Positions 9,501 to 17,745 of a stretch of 64,000 nt of DNA are shown here, one piece after another. The DNA lies in the NCBI RefSeq assembly GCF_014595955.1, contig NZ_JABVCF010000010.1:124001-188000 (forward strand). The letters are read 5' to 3'. The stretch's first letter is position 1; every line of letters begins with the position of its first letter. Below the pieces are notes generated by a model, which ran no database searches, was not told the origin of the DNA, and was given only the letters and a program-made list of their open reading frames with translations. A program made the translations under genes and the position numbers. Source of the DNA: Pseudaminobacter soli (ex Zhang et al. 2022). GTDB lineage: Bacteria; Pseudomonadota; Alphaproteobacteria; Rhizobiales; Rhizobiaceae.

Positions 9501-11373
9501 GGGCGACATGTCGGGCGACGTGTTCGGCAACGGCATGCTCCTGTCCAAGCAGACGCGACTCGTCGCTGCCTTCGACCATCGCGACATCGTCATCGACCCG
9601 GACCCCGACCCCGCCGCATCCTTCGCCGAGCGCCAACGGCTGTTCAACCTGCCCCGCTCGAGCTGGCAGGACTACGACAAGGCGAAGCTCTCGGCGGGCG
9701 GCGCGATCATCTCCCGCAGCCAGAAGTCCGTGACGCTGAGCAGTGCAGCGGCTGCGGCCATCGGCTTCGAGAAGACGGCCGCCACGCCGATCGAGATAAT
9801 GCACGCTATCTTGAAGGCCCCAGTCGATCTGCTCTGGTTCGGCGGCATCGGCACCTATGTGAAAGGGAGCAGCGAGACTCACCAGGAGGTCAGCGACCGC
9901 GCCAACGATGCCATCCGTATCTCCGCCCCGGAGGTGCGCGCCAAGGTCATCGGCGAGGGCGCCAACCTGGGCGTCACCCAGCGCGGCCGCATCGAGTATG
10001 GACTGCTCGGCGGCGCCTGCAACTCCGACGCGATCGACAATTCCGGCGGCGTGAACTGTTCGGACGTCGAGGTGAACATCAAGATCGCGCTGTCCAGCGC
10101 GATGCGCAAAGGCGCGCTCACGCGCCCGGCCCGCGACAAGCTGCTCGCCGAGATGACGCCCGAGGTGACCAGGCTGGTGCTGGGCAACAACTATCAGCAG
10201 ACGCTTGCCATATCGCTGCAGAGGAAGCGGGGACTGGCCGACCTGCCGCATCAGGCCCGCTTCATCGCCGGCCTGGAGGCGCGCGGTATCCTGAACCGCA
10301 AGGTGGAAATGCTGCCTTCCGAAAGCGCCCTCGCTGAGCGGCAGGTGCGCGGCGAGCCGCTGGCCCGGGCTGAGTTGGGCGTGCTGCTCGCCTACGCCAA
10401 GATCTCGCTGTTTTCCGACCTGCTGGCGAGCGAGGTTCCGGACGATCCCTATTTCGAACGCGACCTGCTGTCCTACTTCCCGGAAAAGATGGCGACGAAG
10501 TTCGGCCAGGACATAAAGAGCCATCGGCTTCGCCGTGAGATCATTTCACGGGTGCTGGTGAATGATCTCGTCAATCGTGGCGGCCCGTCCTTCGCGAGCC
10601 GGCTCCAGGATGCCACTGGGCGGACTGCCGCGGATATCGCAGCGGGATTCGCGGTTGCGCGCGACGGCTTCGAGCTGCCGGCGATCTACGCCGAGATCGA
10701 CGCACTGGACAACAGAATAGACGGCCAGCTTCAGCTCGATCTCTACCAGGACGTGTCCCGGCTGCTGTATCTGAATTGCGGCTGGCTACTCAAGAACGAC
10801 CACTCCGTCGAGCCGATCGGCAAGCGCATCGGCGACCTGCAGGCGGCGCGCAAGGCGCTGGAGCCGAAACTCGCAGAACTGCTGCCGGCCTATTCGCGGA
10901 CGCGGCTAGACGAACGGCGGCAATTCCTGATGGCTGCCGGTACGCCCGAGGCGCTCGCCGAAAGTCTTGCCAATGCAGAGGCGGCGCAGGCCATACCCGA
11001 CATCGCGCTGGTCGCGCGCACCGCGGATGCGGGAATGGGCGAAGCTGCGGAGGTCTACTTCGCAGTCAACGACACCTTCCGCGTGGCGCGCATCGAGGAG
11101 GCTGCACGCACCATTCCGGCCACGGACTACTACGACGGGCTTGCGCTCAGCCGCGCGATCGACACGATCAACGCCTCGGCGCGCGCCATCGCGGTCTCGG
11201 CACTCGCGACCCAGGGCAAAGCGGCCGATTCCGTCACCAAATGGCTGCAGAGCGGTGGCGATCGCGTGACCCTTATTCGGGAGCGGCTGCAGGCGCTCAC
11301 GGAAGGTGGGGACATCAGCCTCTCCAGGCTTTCCGTGGCGGCAGGGTTGATGCACGATCTCACCATGGTGTGA
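6583..11373 (+). CDS. gdhB: NAD-dependent glutamate dehydrogenase, 180-kDa class
   Basis: A 1596-residue protein, typical of the L-180 GDH class (about 1600 residues). It oxidatively deaminates L-glutamate to 2-oxoglutarate with NAD. The N-terminal half holds ACT-like regulatory regions, for example TVITVVNDNMPFLFDSVL at about residues 88-105. The catalytic core carries the GGLRWSDRAQDYRTEVLGL motif, the substrate Lys in VPVGAKGGFYPK (about residues 844-855) and the NAD-domain segment VVGVGDMSGDVFGNGML. The large C-terminal helical domain is intact and no frameshift is seen. The MFS gene follows after 20 bp, suggesting co-transcription. Confidence 0.96.
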   Translation: MASARSSAKARTNGKTATSETRRAHSKPVSLADFLLARAPEEDLASYQPEALSRAAELAGNAVTRHRKGQSIVAVDRDPQVVRDGRPMTVITVVNDNMPFLFDSVLGEIGASADEPTLVTHPILAVRHGPSGVEEIIGDGGSAREQDAARLSVIHVHVPQLSADEAQNLKDRIESVLAQVRRVVSDWKPMLARLDRAISEYRYSPVPLDKVAVTEAVAFLEWLRDNNFTFLGMREFVYSGSEKTGSLERSDKTGLGILADPNVRVLRTPANQDGQTTPEIRAFLHGPDPLIVTKANAKSVVHRRAYLDYIGIKTYTDDGELSGELRIVGLFTSTAYTKSVLNIPYLRSKAKIVLRESGFDPADHSGKALTNVLEAYPRDELFQVPVSVLRKHANAILGLVERPRIRALVRVDQFDRFVSVLVFVPKDRYDSEVRERIGNYLKSAFEGRVSAYYPAFPEGALTRVHFIIGRDGGKTPKVQQETIEAAIRDIVRTWEDGLRDAAKNSGADQRVVAFASRFPQSYQGSFTAAVALADAARIASLSAKDPFSIDYYRDTGQRAEQASLKIYHYGEPVALSRRVPILENMGFRVISERTFDIPSNGALVFVHDMELENAFGKAIDLAKGAARLEEVSYSIWRGESDNDGYNALAQTAGLWSRDILVLRAYGRYLQQAGIPQSQDVIANVLNRYPEIAHGLYQLFAAMFDPKAENGAVSAKHLGAKIRDALREVPSLEDDTIIRRFLNLIDATLRTNHFAPADPGRSFALKLDSRVVDNLPEPRPWREIFVYGPEVEGVHLRFGSVARGGLRWSDRAQDYRTEVLGLVKAQQVKNAVIVPVGAKGGFYPKRQPVGGSREAIFEAGRQAYINFITSLLSVTDNIGDKGVVPPEGVVRRDGDDPYFVVAADKGTATFSDTANAISQEHGFWLDDAFASGGSAGYDHKKMGITARGAWEAVKRHFRERNRDIQNEPFTVVGVGDMSGDVFGNGMLLSKQTRLVAAFDHRDIVIDPDPDPAASFAERQRLFNLPRSSWQDYDKAKLSAGGAIISRSQKSVTLSSAAAAAIGFEKTAATPIEIMHAILKAPVDLLWFGGIGTYVKGSSETHQEVSDRANDAIRISAPEVRAKVIGEGANLGVTQRGRIEYGLLGGACNSDAIDNSGGVNCSDVEVNIKIALSSAMRKGALTRPARDKLLAEMTPEVTRLVLGNNYQQTLAISLQRKRGLADLPHQARFIAGLEARGILNRKVEMLPSESALAERQVRGEPLARAELGVLLAYAKISLFSDLLASEVPDDPYFERDLLSYFPEKMATKFGQDIKSHRLRREIISRVLVNDLVNRGGPSFASRLQDATGRTAADIAAGFAVARDGFELPAIYAEIDALDNRIDGQLQLDLYQDVSRLLYLNCGWLLKNDHSVEPIGKRIGDLQAARKALEPKLAELLPAYSRTRLDERRQFLMAAGTPEALAESLANAEAAQAIPDIALVARTADAGMGEAAEVYFAVNDTFRVARIEEAARTIPATDYYDGLALSRAIDTINASARAIAVSALATQGKAADSVTKWLQSGGDRVTLIRERLQALTEGGDISLSRLSVAAGLMHDLTMV

Positions 11374-11393
11374 GAACAGGCTCCGGGGGGCCT

Positions 11394-12770
11394 ATGGCGG
11401 TGTTGACGGTCGAGGCGGCGCCCCGGCGCGGAATCTGGGGCTGGATGCTGTTCGACTGGGCGGCACAACCGTTCTTCACGGTCGTGACCACCTTCATCTT
11501 TGGGCCGTATTTCATCTCGCGCGTGGCAAGCGACCCTGCCGCGGGACAGGCCGCGTGGGGCTATGCGGTTGCGATCTCCGGTTTCTTCATCGCGATCCTG
11601 TCGCCGGTGCTCGGCTCGATCGCAGACCAGACAGGACGCAAAAAGCCGTGGATCATGGCCTTCGCCGTGGTCAAGATCGTATCGCTCTCGATGCTCTGGT
11701 TCGCAGCGCCGGGTTCGAATGTGGCCGGCATGCTGGTCTTTTTCTGCCTCGCCAGCGTCGCCGCCGAGTTCTCGATCGTCTTCAACGATTCGATGATGCC
11801 GCGCCTTGTTCCCCAAGACGAGATCGGCCGGGTCTCCAACGTCGCCTGGGGCCTCGGCTACCTGGGCGGCATGATCATGCTGATCTTCGTGGTCACGATG
11901 CTTGCCGCATCTCCCGAGACCGGCAGGACGATCACCGGCGCGCTTCCCCTCTTCGGGCTAGATCCCGCGCAGGGCGAGGACGCGCGCATCACAGGCCCGC
12001 TGTCTGCGATCTGGTACTTCGTCTTCATCCTGCCGATGCTGCTCTTCACGCCGGACGGTGCCAGGGGCATGGCACTGTCGCCGGCCATCCGCTCCGGGCT
12101 CGCCGAACTGAAGGAGACCTTGGTCGAGGCGCGGCAGCGCCTTGGCATCGTGCGTTTCCTGGTTGCGAGAATGATCTACCAGGATGGCGTCAATGCGCTG
12201 CTCGCGCTGGGCGGCGGGTTTGCCGCGGGGATGTTCGGATGGTCGATCACTGAACTCGGCATCTATGGCATTCTGCTCAACGTGATCGCTATCGGCGGCT
12301 GCCTGGTAGCAAGCAGGCTGGATACGGCATTCGGATCGAAATGGGTGGTGGCGGCTTCCCTCGTCACCCTCACCGTTGCAACTGCGGGGATCGTCTCCAC
12401 CGGTCCCGGCTTCACGCTGCTCGGGCTCGTAGCGCTCTCGACCGCCGACTCGGGCGGCCTGTTCGGAACAGCTGCGGAGAAAGCCTACATCATCTACGGG
12501 CTTTTCGTCGGGCTTGCCTTCGGGCCGGTCCAGGCGTCGTCGCGCTCCTATCTCGCCCGCAGCGTAACCGCCGAAGAGGCCGGCCGTTATTTCGGGCTCT
12601 ATGCGCTCGCCGGGCGCGCGACCAGCTTCCTGGCGCCCTTCCTCGTCGCCACAGTCACCGCGCTTGCCGGTTCGCCTCGCCTCGGCATGGCGGTGATCCT
12701 CATCTTCCTTGCCGGCGGCATGGCAATCCTGCTCGGAACCCCCTACCCCGCCGATCGCGAACGAAGATGA
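11394..12770 (+). CDS. MFS transporter, UMF1 (Atg22-like) family
   Basis: A 458-residue integral membrane protein with about 12 hydrophobic segments. The N-terminal GWMLFDWAAQPFFTVVTTF stretch is the signature of the bacterial UMF1/Atg22-like branch of the MFS; the TM2-3 loop has SIADQTGRKKPW. Substrates of bacterial UMF1 proteins are poorly known; yeast Atg22 exports amino acids from the vacuole. Position 20 bp behind the glutamate dehydrogenase suggests a role in amino acid traffic (inference). Start ATG at 11394 is preceded by a GGGGGG tract; the reading frame stays open upstream inside gdhB but there is no evidence it is used. Confidence 0.85.
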   Translation: MAVLTVEAAPRRGIWGWMLFDWAAQPFFTVVTTFIFGPYFISRVASDPAAGQAAWGYAVAISGFFIAILSPVLGSIADQTGRKKPWIMAFAVVKIVSLSMLWFAAPGSNVAGMLVFFCLASVAAEFSIVFNDSMMPRLVPQDEIGRVSNVAWGLGYLGGMIMLIFVVTMLAASPETGRTITGALPLFGLDPAQGEDARITGPLSAIWYFVFILPMLLFTPDGARGMALSPAIRSGLAELKETLVEARQRLGIVRFLVARMIYQDGVNALLALGGGFAAGMFGWSITELGIYGILLNVIAIGGCLVASRLDTAFGSKWVVAASLVTLTVATAGIVSTGPGFTLLGLVALSTADSGGLFGTAAEKAYIIYGLFVGLAFGPVQASSRSYLARSVTAEEAGRYFGLYALAGRATSFLAPFLVATVTALAGSPRLGMAVILIFLAGGMAILLGTPYPADRERR

Positions 12771-12895
12771 GGCGGCCGCGGGTCGCCGCCTGTTGGGCGG
12801 GACAGCGCAGCGCGATGGATCCAATGGCTGCCGGTTTGACGCGAGGAGTCCCTGCCCTATAGCTGTCGTACTGTCTCATTGGCAGGAGCGACCGC

Positions 12896-13795
12896 ATGGC
12901 CGACGACAAAGGCTTCGATGACTTCTTCTACGAGTCGCGGGACGGTCTTAGGCTCCACGCCCGGATCTACGGGAGCCAAGACGACCGGCGTCTGCCGGTG
13001 GTCTGCCTTCCCGGCCTTACTCGCAATGCCCGGGATTTCCACGAGCTGGCGCTGTTCCTCTCCCGCCATCCGACTGTCCCCCGCAGCGTAATCGCGTTCG
13101 ACTATAGAGGCCGCGGCGCCTCGGACTACGATCCAGACCCGAAGAACTACACGATCGCCATCGAGGCCGAGGATGTGCTAACCGGCCTCTCGGCTCTTGG
13201 TATCGCAAAGGCGGATTTCATCGGGACGTCGCGCGGCGGGCTGATCATCCACGTCCTGGCGACAGCTCAGCCGACACTCTTCAGCGCCATTGTGCTCAAC
13301 GACATCGGCCCGGTGTTGGGAACGCAGGGGCTGGCACATATCCGGTCTTACCTCGAAAGCCCGCGCACCCCATCAGACTTCGCGGACGCCGTCGCGATCC
13401 ATCAAGCAATCCACGCGGCTGCGTTTCCGGCGCTCTCCTCCGCCGACTGGGACCGCATGATCGCGGCGATGTACCGTGAAGAGAATGGCCGACTGCTTGC
13501 CGATTTCGATCCCGCACTGGTCGGAACCTTCGCGGCCTCTGAACCCGACCAGCCTGTGCCTGAATTGTGGGAGCAGTTCGAGCGGCTCTCGGCCGTGCCG
13601 CTCATGGTCATTCGGGGCCAGAACTCGCTGCTCCTTTTGGCGGAAACGGTCGAGGAAATGTCCCGACGGCATCCTCGCCTGGAAGTGATTGCCGTTCCCG
13701 GCCAGGGTCATCCGCCGATACTGGAGACTGGAGACCTGCCCGACCTCATCGCGCAGTTTCTTGCGCGCGCAGATGCCAACTCTGCATCTTCGTAA
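12896..13795 (+). CDS. alpha/beta hydrolase
   Basis: A 299-residue alpha/beta-hydrolase-fold protein. The oxyanion region is LPGLTRNARDF, the nucleophile elbow is FIGTSRGG with Ser112, and the catalytic His272 lies in GQGHPP. In this subfamily the acid usually sits in an RGxNSD motif; here the segment is RGQNSLLL (residues 240-247), so the expected Asp is a Leu. Another acid may serve, or activity may be altered. RBS AGGAG stands 9 bp upstream of the start. Its downstream neighbour is the porin, convergent, separated by that gene's terminator. Substrate unknown. Confidence 0.88.
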   Translation: MADDKGFDDFFYESRDGLRLHARIYGSQDDRRLPVVCLPGLTRNARDFHELALFLSRHPTVPRSVIAFDYRGRGASDYDPDPKNYTIAIEAEDVLTGLSALGIAKADFIGTSRGGLIIHVLATAQPTLFSAIVLNDIGPVLGTQGLAHIRSYLESPRTPSDFADAVAIHQAIHAAAFPALSSADWDRMIAAMYREENGRLLADFDPALVGTFAASEPDQPVPELWEQFERLSAVPLMVIRGQNSLLLLAETVEEMSRRHPRLEVIAVPGQGHPPILETGDLPDLIAQFLARADANSASS

Positions 13796-13823
13796 GCGGG
13801 CACCCCAGAAATCGCGACGAACA

Positions 13824-13853
13824 ACAAAAAACCCGGCGATCGCTCGCCGGGTT
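13824..13853 (-). terminator. Rho-independent terminator of the porin gene
   Basis: Read on the minus strand, a perfect 10-bp stem (AACCCGGCGA / TCGCCGGGTT, 13830-13853, 4-base loop) is followed directly by six T. It begins 24 bp after the porin stop codon and also separates that gene from the convergent alpha/beta hydrolase. Confidence 0.88.
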
Positions 13854-13876
13854 CTCTGTCAATCGGTTGAGACCGA

Positions 13877-14959
13877 TTAGAAGTTGCGCTGGAAGCGGAC
13901 GTTCACGCCCCAGGCGTCGGAGTTGTCCTCGTCGAAGTTGTCGACGTAGGCGACTTCCGGGGTGACCACGAAGCCGGGGACCAGCTCGTAGGCAACGTTC
14001 GCGACAGCCGAGAAGTTCTCGAAGTCATCATAGCCGAGTTGGGCGTTGAAGGTCGCCTTCTCGTTCAGCTGGATCGCGGTACCGCCCCAGACAGCCCAGT
14101 CGCCGCCCCAAGGAGCGTAGAAGTTGGTGCCCTGGTCGTTGATGCCGTTGAACTCGTTGCCGCCGGAGTCCCAGGCAGCCATCACGAAGACCGAAGCGGT
14201 CTCGGTGATGTTCACGTCAACGCGGCCCTTGACCGCAACTTCTTCTTCCCAGGTGTCGTAACCGGCGACGACGCCGACCTTACCCCAGCCCTGGGTCAGC
14301 GACACGCCGCCCACGACATACGGTGCGTAGTCTTCGGTGATGCCGCTGGCGCCTTCACCCTCGTCCTCGTCGCCCTGCTCGAGAGCGATCGCCGCCGAGA
14401 AGCCATTCGGGCCGGTATAGGTGTAGGCCATCTGCAGAGTGGCGTACGGACCGAAGGCAACCAGATCGTCGTTCATCACGCCGCCGGCATAGTCGGTGAA
14501 GGTCGAGAACAGCGAGTCGGTCTTGCCGATGCGGAAGCCGCCGAGCTCGATGTAGGCGTGATCGATACCGAACCGGTCGTTGTTGTCGTAGAAGCCGTCG
14601 ACCTCGGTGCCCTGGTAGTTGAAGTTCACGGCAGCATACGAGCGCAGGGTGCCGAGCTCGGTCTCCGAGCGGGCGTCGGCGCGCAGCTGGAAGCGGGCGC
14701 GGTTGTTGTAGGTCTCTTCACCGGCATTGCTGGTGAACGCGAAGAGGTCGCCGCCACGAATGTCGACACGGACGTAGCCGCCGATCTTCAGGCAGGTCTC
14801 GGTGCCCGGGATGTAGAAGAATCCGGCGCCGTACACGTCGCAAACGCGCACATATTCCATGGGCTCCGGCTCAGCGACGACGACCGCATCGGCCGCCTTC
14901 GCACCGGAGACTGCGACGAGGGCCGCAGCGGAGCCAAGAAGAAGGCTCTTGATGTTCAT
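13877..14959 (-). CDS. outer-membrane porin, Rhizobiales family
   Basis: A 360-residue beta-barrel porin. A Sec signal peptide (MNIKSLLLGSAAALVAVSGAKA) is followed by the family signature YVRVCDVYGAGFFYIPGTET and CLKIGGYVRVDIRGGD, where two Cys bracket the constriction loop region. Alternating hydrophobic strands continue to a C-terminal aromatic, Phe360 in NVRFQRNF, the BAM recognition end. Acidic, glycine-rich loops such as EQGDEDEGEGASG are external. It forms a general diffusion channel, usually the most abundant outer-membrane protein of these bacteria. It has its own terminator at 13824-13853 and a long upstream region, consistent with a highly expressed single gene. Confidence 0.96.
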   Translation of the reverse strand: MNIKSLLLGSAAALVAVSGAKAADAVVVAEPEPMEYVRVCDVYGAGFFYIPGTETCLKIGGYVRVDIRGGDLFAFTSNAGEETYNNRARFQLRADARSETELGTLRSYAAVNFNYQGTEVDGFYDNNDRFGIDHAYIELGGFRIGKTDSLFSTFTDYAGGVMNDDLVAFGPYATLQMAYTYTGPNGFSAAIALEQGDEDEGEGASGITEDYAPYVVGGVSLTQGWGKVGVVAGYDTWEEEVAVKGRVDVNITETASVFVMAAWDSGGNEFNGINDQGTNFYAPWGGDWAVWGGTAIQLNEKATFNAQLGYDDFENFSAVANVAYELVPGFVVTPEVAYVDNFDEDNSDAWGVNVRFQRNF

Positions 14960-15668
14960 TTACTGACCTCCAGTCAATATTTCATAAACTCGGAGTTGGG
15001 TCTTCCCGCTTAGGGGAAGCGTTTAGGGTCCCATCCCCGCTCTGGTGAAAAGCCGCGATTCCTCGCCCCCTTTCGAGGAGGGACATGACGCATCGACCCT
15101 CGGCGTTCAACATGGATCATGACCGAAACCGGGCGAAAAGCGCGCGATCGGAGGGCACTGTGGCGCAAAAGCAACGAGTCTTCCTGCCTCCGAAAGCTTT
15201 TGTTAACCGTTAGGAGAAGGTGCCGCTGCGTCAGATTCATTGTCTCGCCGGGCATTCGAATCGTGTCGCAGGAATCAACGGGGGTGAGGAAGAGGTAGTT
15301 CGGACGCCAGGCACAGCCTACGGAAACCGTAGTGTGGGTGGCATCGCGCGTGTGCCAGGAGCGATATACGAAACCGCGTGAGGTGCCTTAGGCGAATACC
15401 GCTCTTCGTCTACGTCAGCCCGAATTTGGTGCCGCCCGATTCCCGCGCTTACATCGCGAGACTCGCGGTCAGCTTTCATACGCATTCTGGTGGCCGATCT
15501 CACGAAAGAGCGAAACACCCGGAACACCGGATGCTTCGCTCATATTCGTATCCTTAGCTCCCGCTGCGGTTTTGGTCGGTATTCCAGCTATCGGATTTTC
15601 TGGCGCCGGACCTGGTGCTGCCGGTCCTCGTGCTTCATCCCGACCAGCCGCCTTGGGCGGCTGAGATT
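14960..15668. other. 709-bp intergenic region upstream of the porin
   Basis: No frame here has both a credible ribosome-binding site and protein-like composition. The first about 60 bp next to 14960 hold the porin leader: read on the minus strand, GGAGGTCAGTAA precedes the ATG. I see no tRNA, terminator or repeat in the rest; promoter elements for the porin presumably lie here. Confidence 0.5.
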
Positions 15669-16037
15669 CTAGTACTGGGGCCGGGTCTGGGTGTGGGTCT
15701 GGGTCCTGGTTTGGGATGGCGCCGCGTTGTGCTGACTCCGATGATGTTTGCTGCTTTTGCGGTGATGCTGGTTGCCTTGCATGCGGTACGTTCCCTTTTG
15801 TGCTTGTACATGGCTGGTACCAGCGTGACGCTTCTTCATCTGGTGGGATCCTCCTTGCTGTCCCTGGGCCCGGTAGTTGCCGCCTCGCTGTGCCGGCATC
15901 TGTCCTCCCTGCCCTGTCGCCTGCTGGTCGGCGCCGCTTGGCTGGCCGGGAAGGGCGTTGAGGTTCTGGTCGGTTTGGGCAAGCGCCGCCGTGGCGAGAA
16001 TCACCGAGAACGCACCTGCAAAGAAGAGCTTATGCAT
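15669..16037 (-). CDS. small secreted Gln/His/Arg-rich protein
   Basis: A 122-residue protein. The signal peptide is MHKLFFAGAFSVILATAALAQ; the mature part is low complexity, rich in Gln, Gly, His, Ser, Thr and Arg, with HHRKSSKHHRSQHN and a TQTHTQT run near the end. The frame stays open far upstream, but the start at 16037 is preferred because AGGAGACGACA lies just before it and the signal peptide begins there. No enzyme domain recognised. The basic His-rich composition would suit metal binding or cell-envelope association (inference only). Confidence 0.68.
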   Translation of the reverse strand: MHKLFFAGAFSVILATAALAQTDQNLNALPGQPSGADQQATGQGGQMPAQRGGNYRAQGQQGGSHQMKKRHAGTSHVQAQKGTYRMQGNQHHRKSSKHHRSQHNAAPSQTRTQTHTQTRPQY

Positions 16038-16605
16038 TTGTCGTCTCCTGTTCTTGGAACTTATGCCGGGAGGCTGCTCAGCGAGATGGCTGAGACCGCG
16101 CGTCATACCCGTTGTCACGCAGCATGAGATCCTCTGCGCTCTCAGCGCCGAACAAGATTTTTGGTTGCCATGTTCCGCGCCGCGCCCTCTGACCGAGCCA
16201 TGTGTGCGGGCCAGAACGCGACGGAAGAACAACTCTTCAGCTCTGACTGGCTTCATTTCAGAAGGTGCGGCGGGCTCAATGACAGCTCGGGCCCGCCACA
16301 CTCGACTAAGGCGGTCTACAACCGACGGCACTTCGGCTAACCAACGAGACCTATAGTTCAATGCTCGTCAAATCGACGAAATCCGTCTGCTGCATTGCTT
16401 TCCCGTGATCCGCTCGCTTCGGCCGACTTCCTCGGTTTACGGTCCCGTAACTTCCGGAAGCAGGAGTTCTTCGGAATAGTCCACCAGCCCCGGGCGTACG
16501 GTTCCGTACAGACAATCTTTGTGCGGCGGGTCCAGGCAATCAGATTCCAGAGCTGGGAAGCGGGCGAACTTAGCCTTTAGCCGCGGCAGGCGTCGCTCTC
16601 GCGTC
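16038..16605. other. 568-bp intergenic region
   Basis: I see no convincing gene, RNA or repeat. Open frames in this stretch lack ribosome-binding sites and show arginine-rich shadow composition. It lies upstream of the secreted Gln/His-rich gene and downstream of the Crp-like gene. Confidence 0.45.
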
Positions 16606-17364
16606 TCATGGAATCAACCGCTGATATTCGCTTCGAATCAGGCCGTAGCAACCGCAAGAGCAGGACTGGAGTTGGCGGGGATCTGCGATGTGGATCACCC
16701 CGCGCCCGGTGCGTATAGTCGCCTCGCTCTCCAGGAAGCGCAGGCACTCCGAGACGCTGGCACGCCTCACTCCCAGGAGACGAGCGAGCATCTGATGGGT
16801 CAGCGGGAGTTCGTCACGCCCGAGCCCATCGCGTGCGAGGAGCAGCCAGCGACCAAGCCGCTGCTTCAAAGGATGCTGCGCATCGCAGACATGTGCCTGA
16901 CAGGCCTGAAGCAGGACGTATTCCGCATACCTGAGCAGGAGCCTGCGAAGCACGGCATGCCCGGTCATGACCTGTTGGAAGTCGGCGCGCATCATCCTGT
17001 AGGCATTGCCGCCCACCTGCACGATGCGGCGAAAGGGGGGCTTGTCCTTGTCGCCGAGGACAATCGGAACCCCCGTCATTCCCTCGGATCCAATGAGCCA
17101 GACTTCGATCCACTTGCCCGCTGAGGCCCTTGCGGACACCGATACCAGCCCGTCCTCGATGAAATGCACGTATTCGGCCTGTCCCCCCGAGTAGTGGAGG
17201 ATCTGTTTCTTTCTCAGTTCCACAGGCTCCAGTCCCGGCCACAGATCGTTCATGACCTTCGCGGGAAGGGCACTGAGAAGCCGATTCTTCACGCGGGGAT
17301 TCCACACCTCATCCCTCGCAAGCACCTCGTCCGATTCTCCGATCATTCGGATCAGATTGGTCAT
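16606..17364 (-). CDS. Crp/Fnr-family transcriptional regulator
   Basis: A 252-residue protein. The N-terminal cyclic-nucleotide-binding-like beta-roll spans about residues 30-150 (YVHFIEDGLVSVSA; the GSEGMTGVPIVLGD turn). The C-terminal winged helix spans about 165-235 with helix-turn-helix LTHQMLARLLGVRRASVSECL. The cAMP-contact Arg-Ser of Crp and the N-terminal Fe-S cysteines of Fnr are not seen, so the signal is unknown. The tail has a small Cys cluster (CSCGC). Its ATG overlaps the cupredoxin stop by four bases, so the regulator is read after the phosphoesterase and cupredoxin genes. Confidence 0.9.
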   Translation of the reverse strand: MTNLIRMIGESDEVLARDEVWNPRVKNRLLSALPAKVMNDLWPGLEPVELRKKQILHYSGGQAEYVHFIEDGLVSVSARASAGKWIEVWLIGSEGMTGVPIVLGDKDKPPFRRIVQVGGNAYRMMRADFQQVMTGHAVLRRLLLRYAEYVLLQACQAHVCDAQHPLKQRLGRWLLLARDGLGRDELPLTHQMLARLLGVRRASVSECLRFLESEATIRTGRGVIHIADPRQLQSCSCGCYGLIRSEYQRLIP

Positions 17365-17702
17365 TGGACGACGATCCTTCCCTGCATGAACGGATGCAGG
17401 CCGCAGTGATAGGTGAACGTGCCCGGCTGCGAGAACGTGTGGGAGAACTCCCCGTCCGTATCCAACGCCGGCGAACGGAAGCTGCCGTCGTCGGCAACAA
17501 TACTATGCACCGTGTCGTCGCCATTCTTGAAGGTCACGGCCGAACCGGCGGCGACCTTGAGTTCGTCAGGGACGAAGGCGAAGTTCGAGATCGTCACGGC
17601 CGGCTCGGCAGATGATGCGGGAATGAGGCTCGGCCATGACGCTAGGATCACGACGGTGCAGGACGCCAGCACCAGGCGTGGCAGGCATGATGGGAGAGAC
17701 AT
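17361..17702 (-). CDS. secreted cupredoxin (type 1 copper protein)
   Basis: A 113-residue protein with an N-terminal signal segment (about residues 1-31, ending near SSA) and a plastocyanin/amicyanin-like domain. Copper ligands are visible: His in DDTVHSIV, then Cys, His and Met in YHCGLHPFM. It is expected to be periplasmic and to carry electrons or buffer copper. It lies between the Tat metallophosphoesterase and the Crp-like gene in one co-directional cluster, so the three probably form a transcription unit. The redox partner is not evident nearby. Confidence 0.9.
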   Translation of the reverse strand: MSLPSCLPRLVLASCTVVILASWPSLIPASSAEPAVTISNFAFVPDELKVAAGSAVTFKNGDDTVHSIVADDGSFRSPALDTDGEFSHTFSQPGTFTYHCGLHPFMQGRIVVQ

Positions 17703-17745
17703 CGTCCGCTCCTCCGATCAATGGAACCAAGAGCGAAGCCGCGCC

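Noticed and set aside
8095-10524. An open frame of about 800 codons on the minus strand opposite the glutamate dehydrogenase
   Set aside because: It lies wholly inside a well-supported gene in the opposite strand, has no family features and reflects third-position GC bias.
14039-15013. A 324-codon plus-strand frame opposite the porin
   Set aside because: Val/Ala/Gly-rich shadow of the codon-biased porin gene; the porin has a signal peptide, family signature and terminator.
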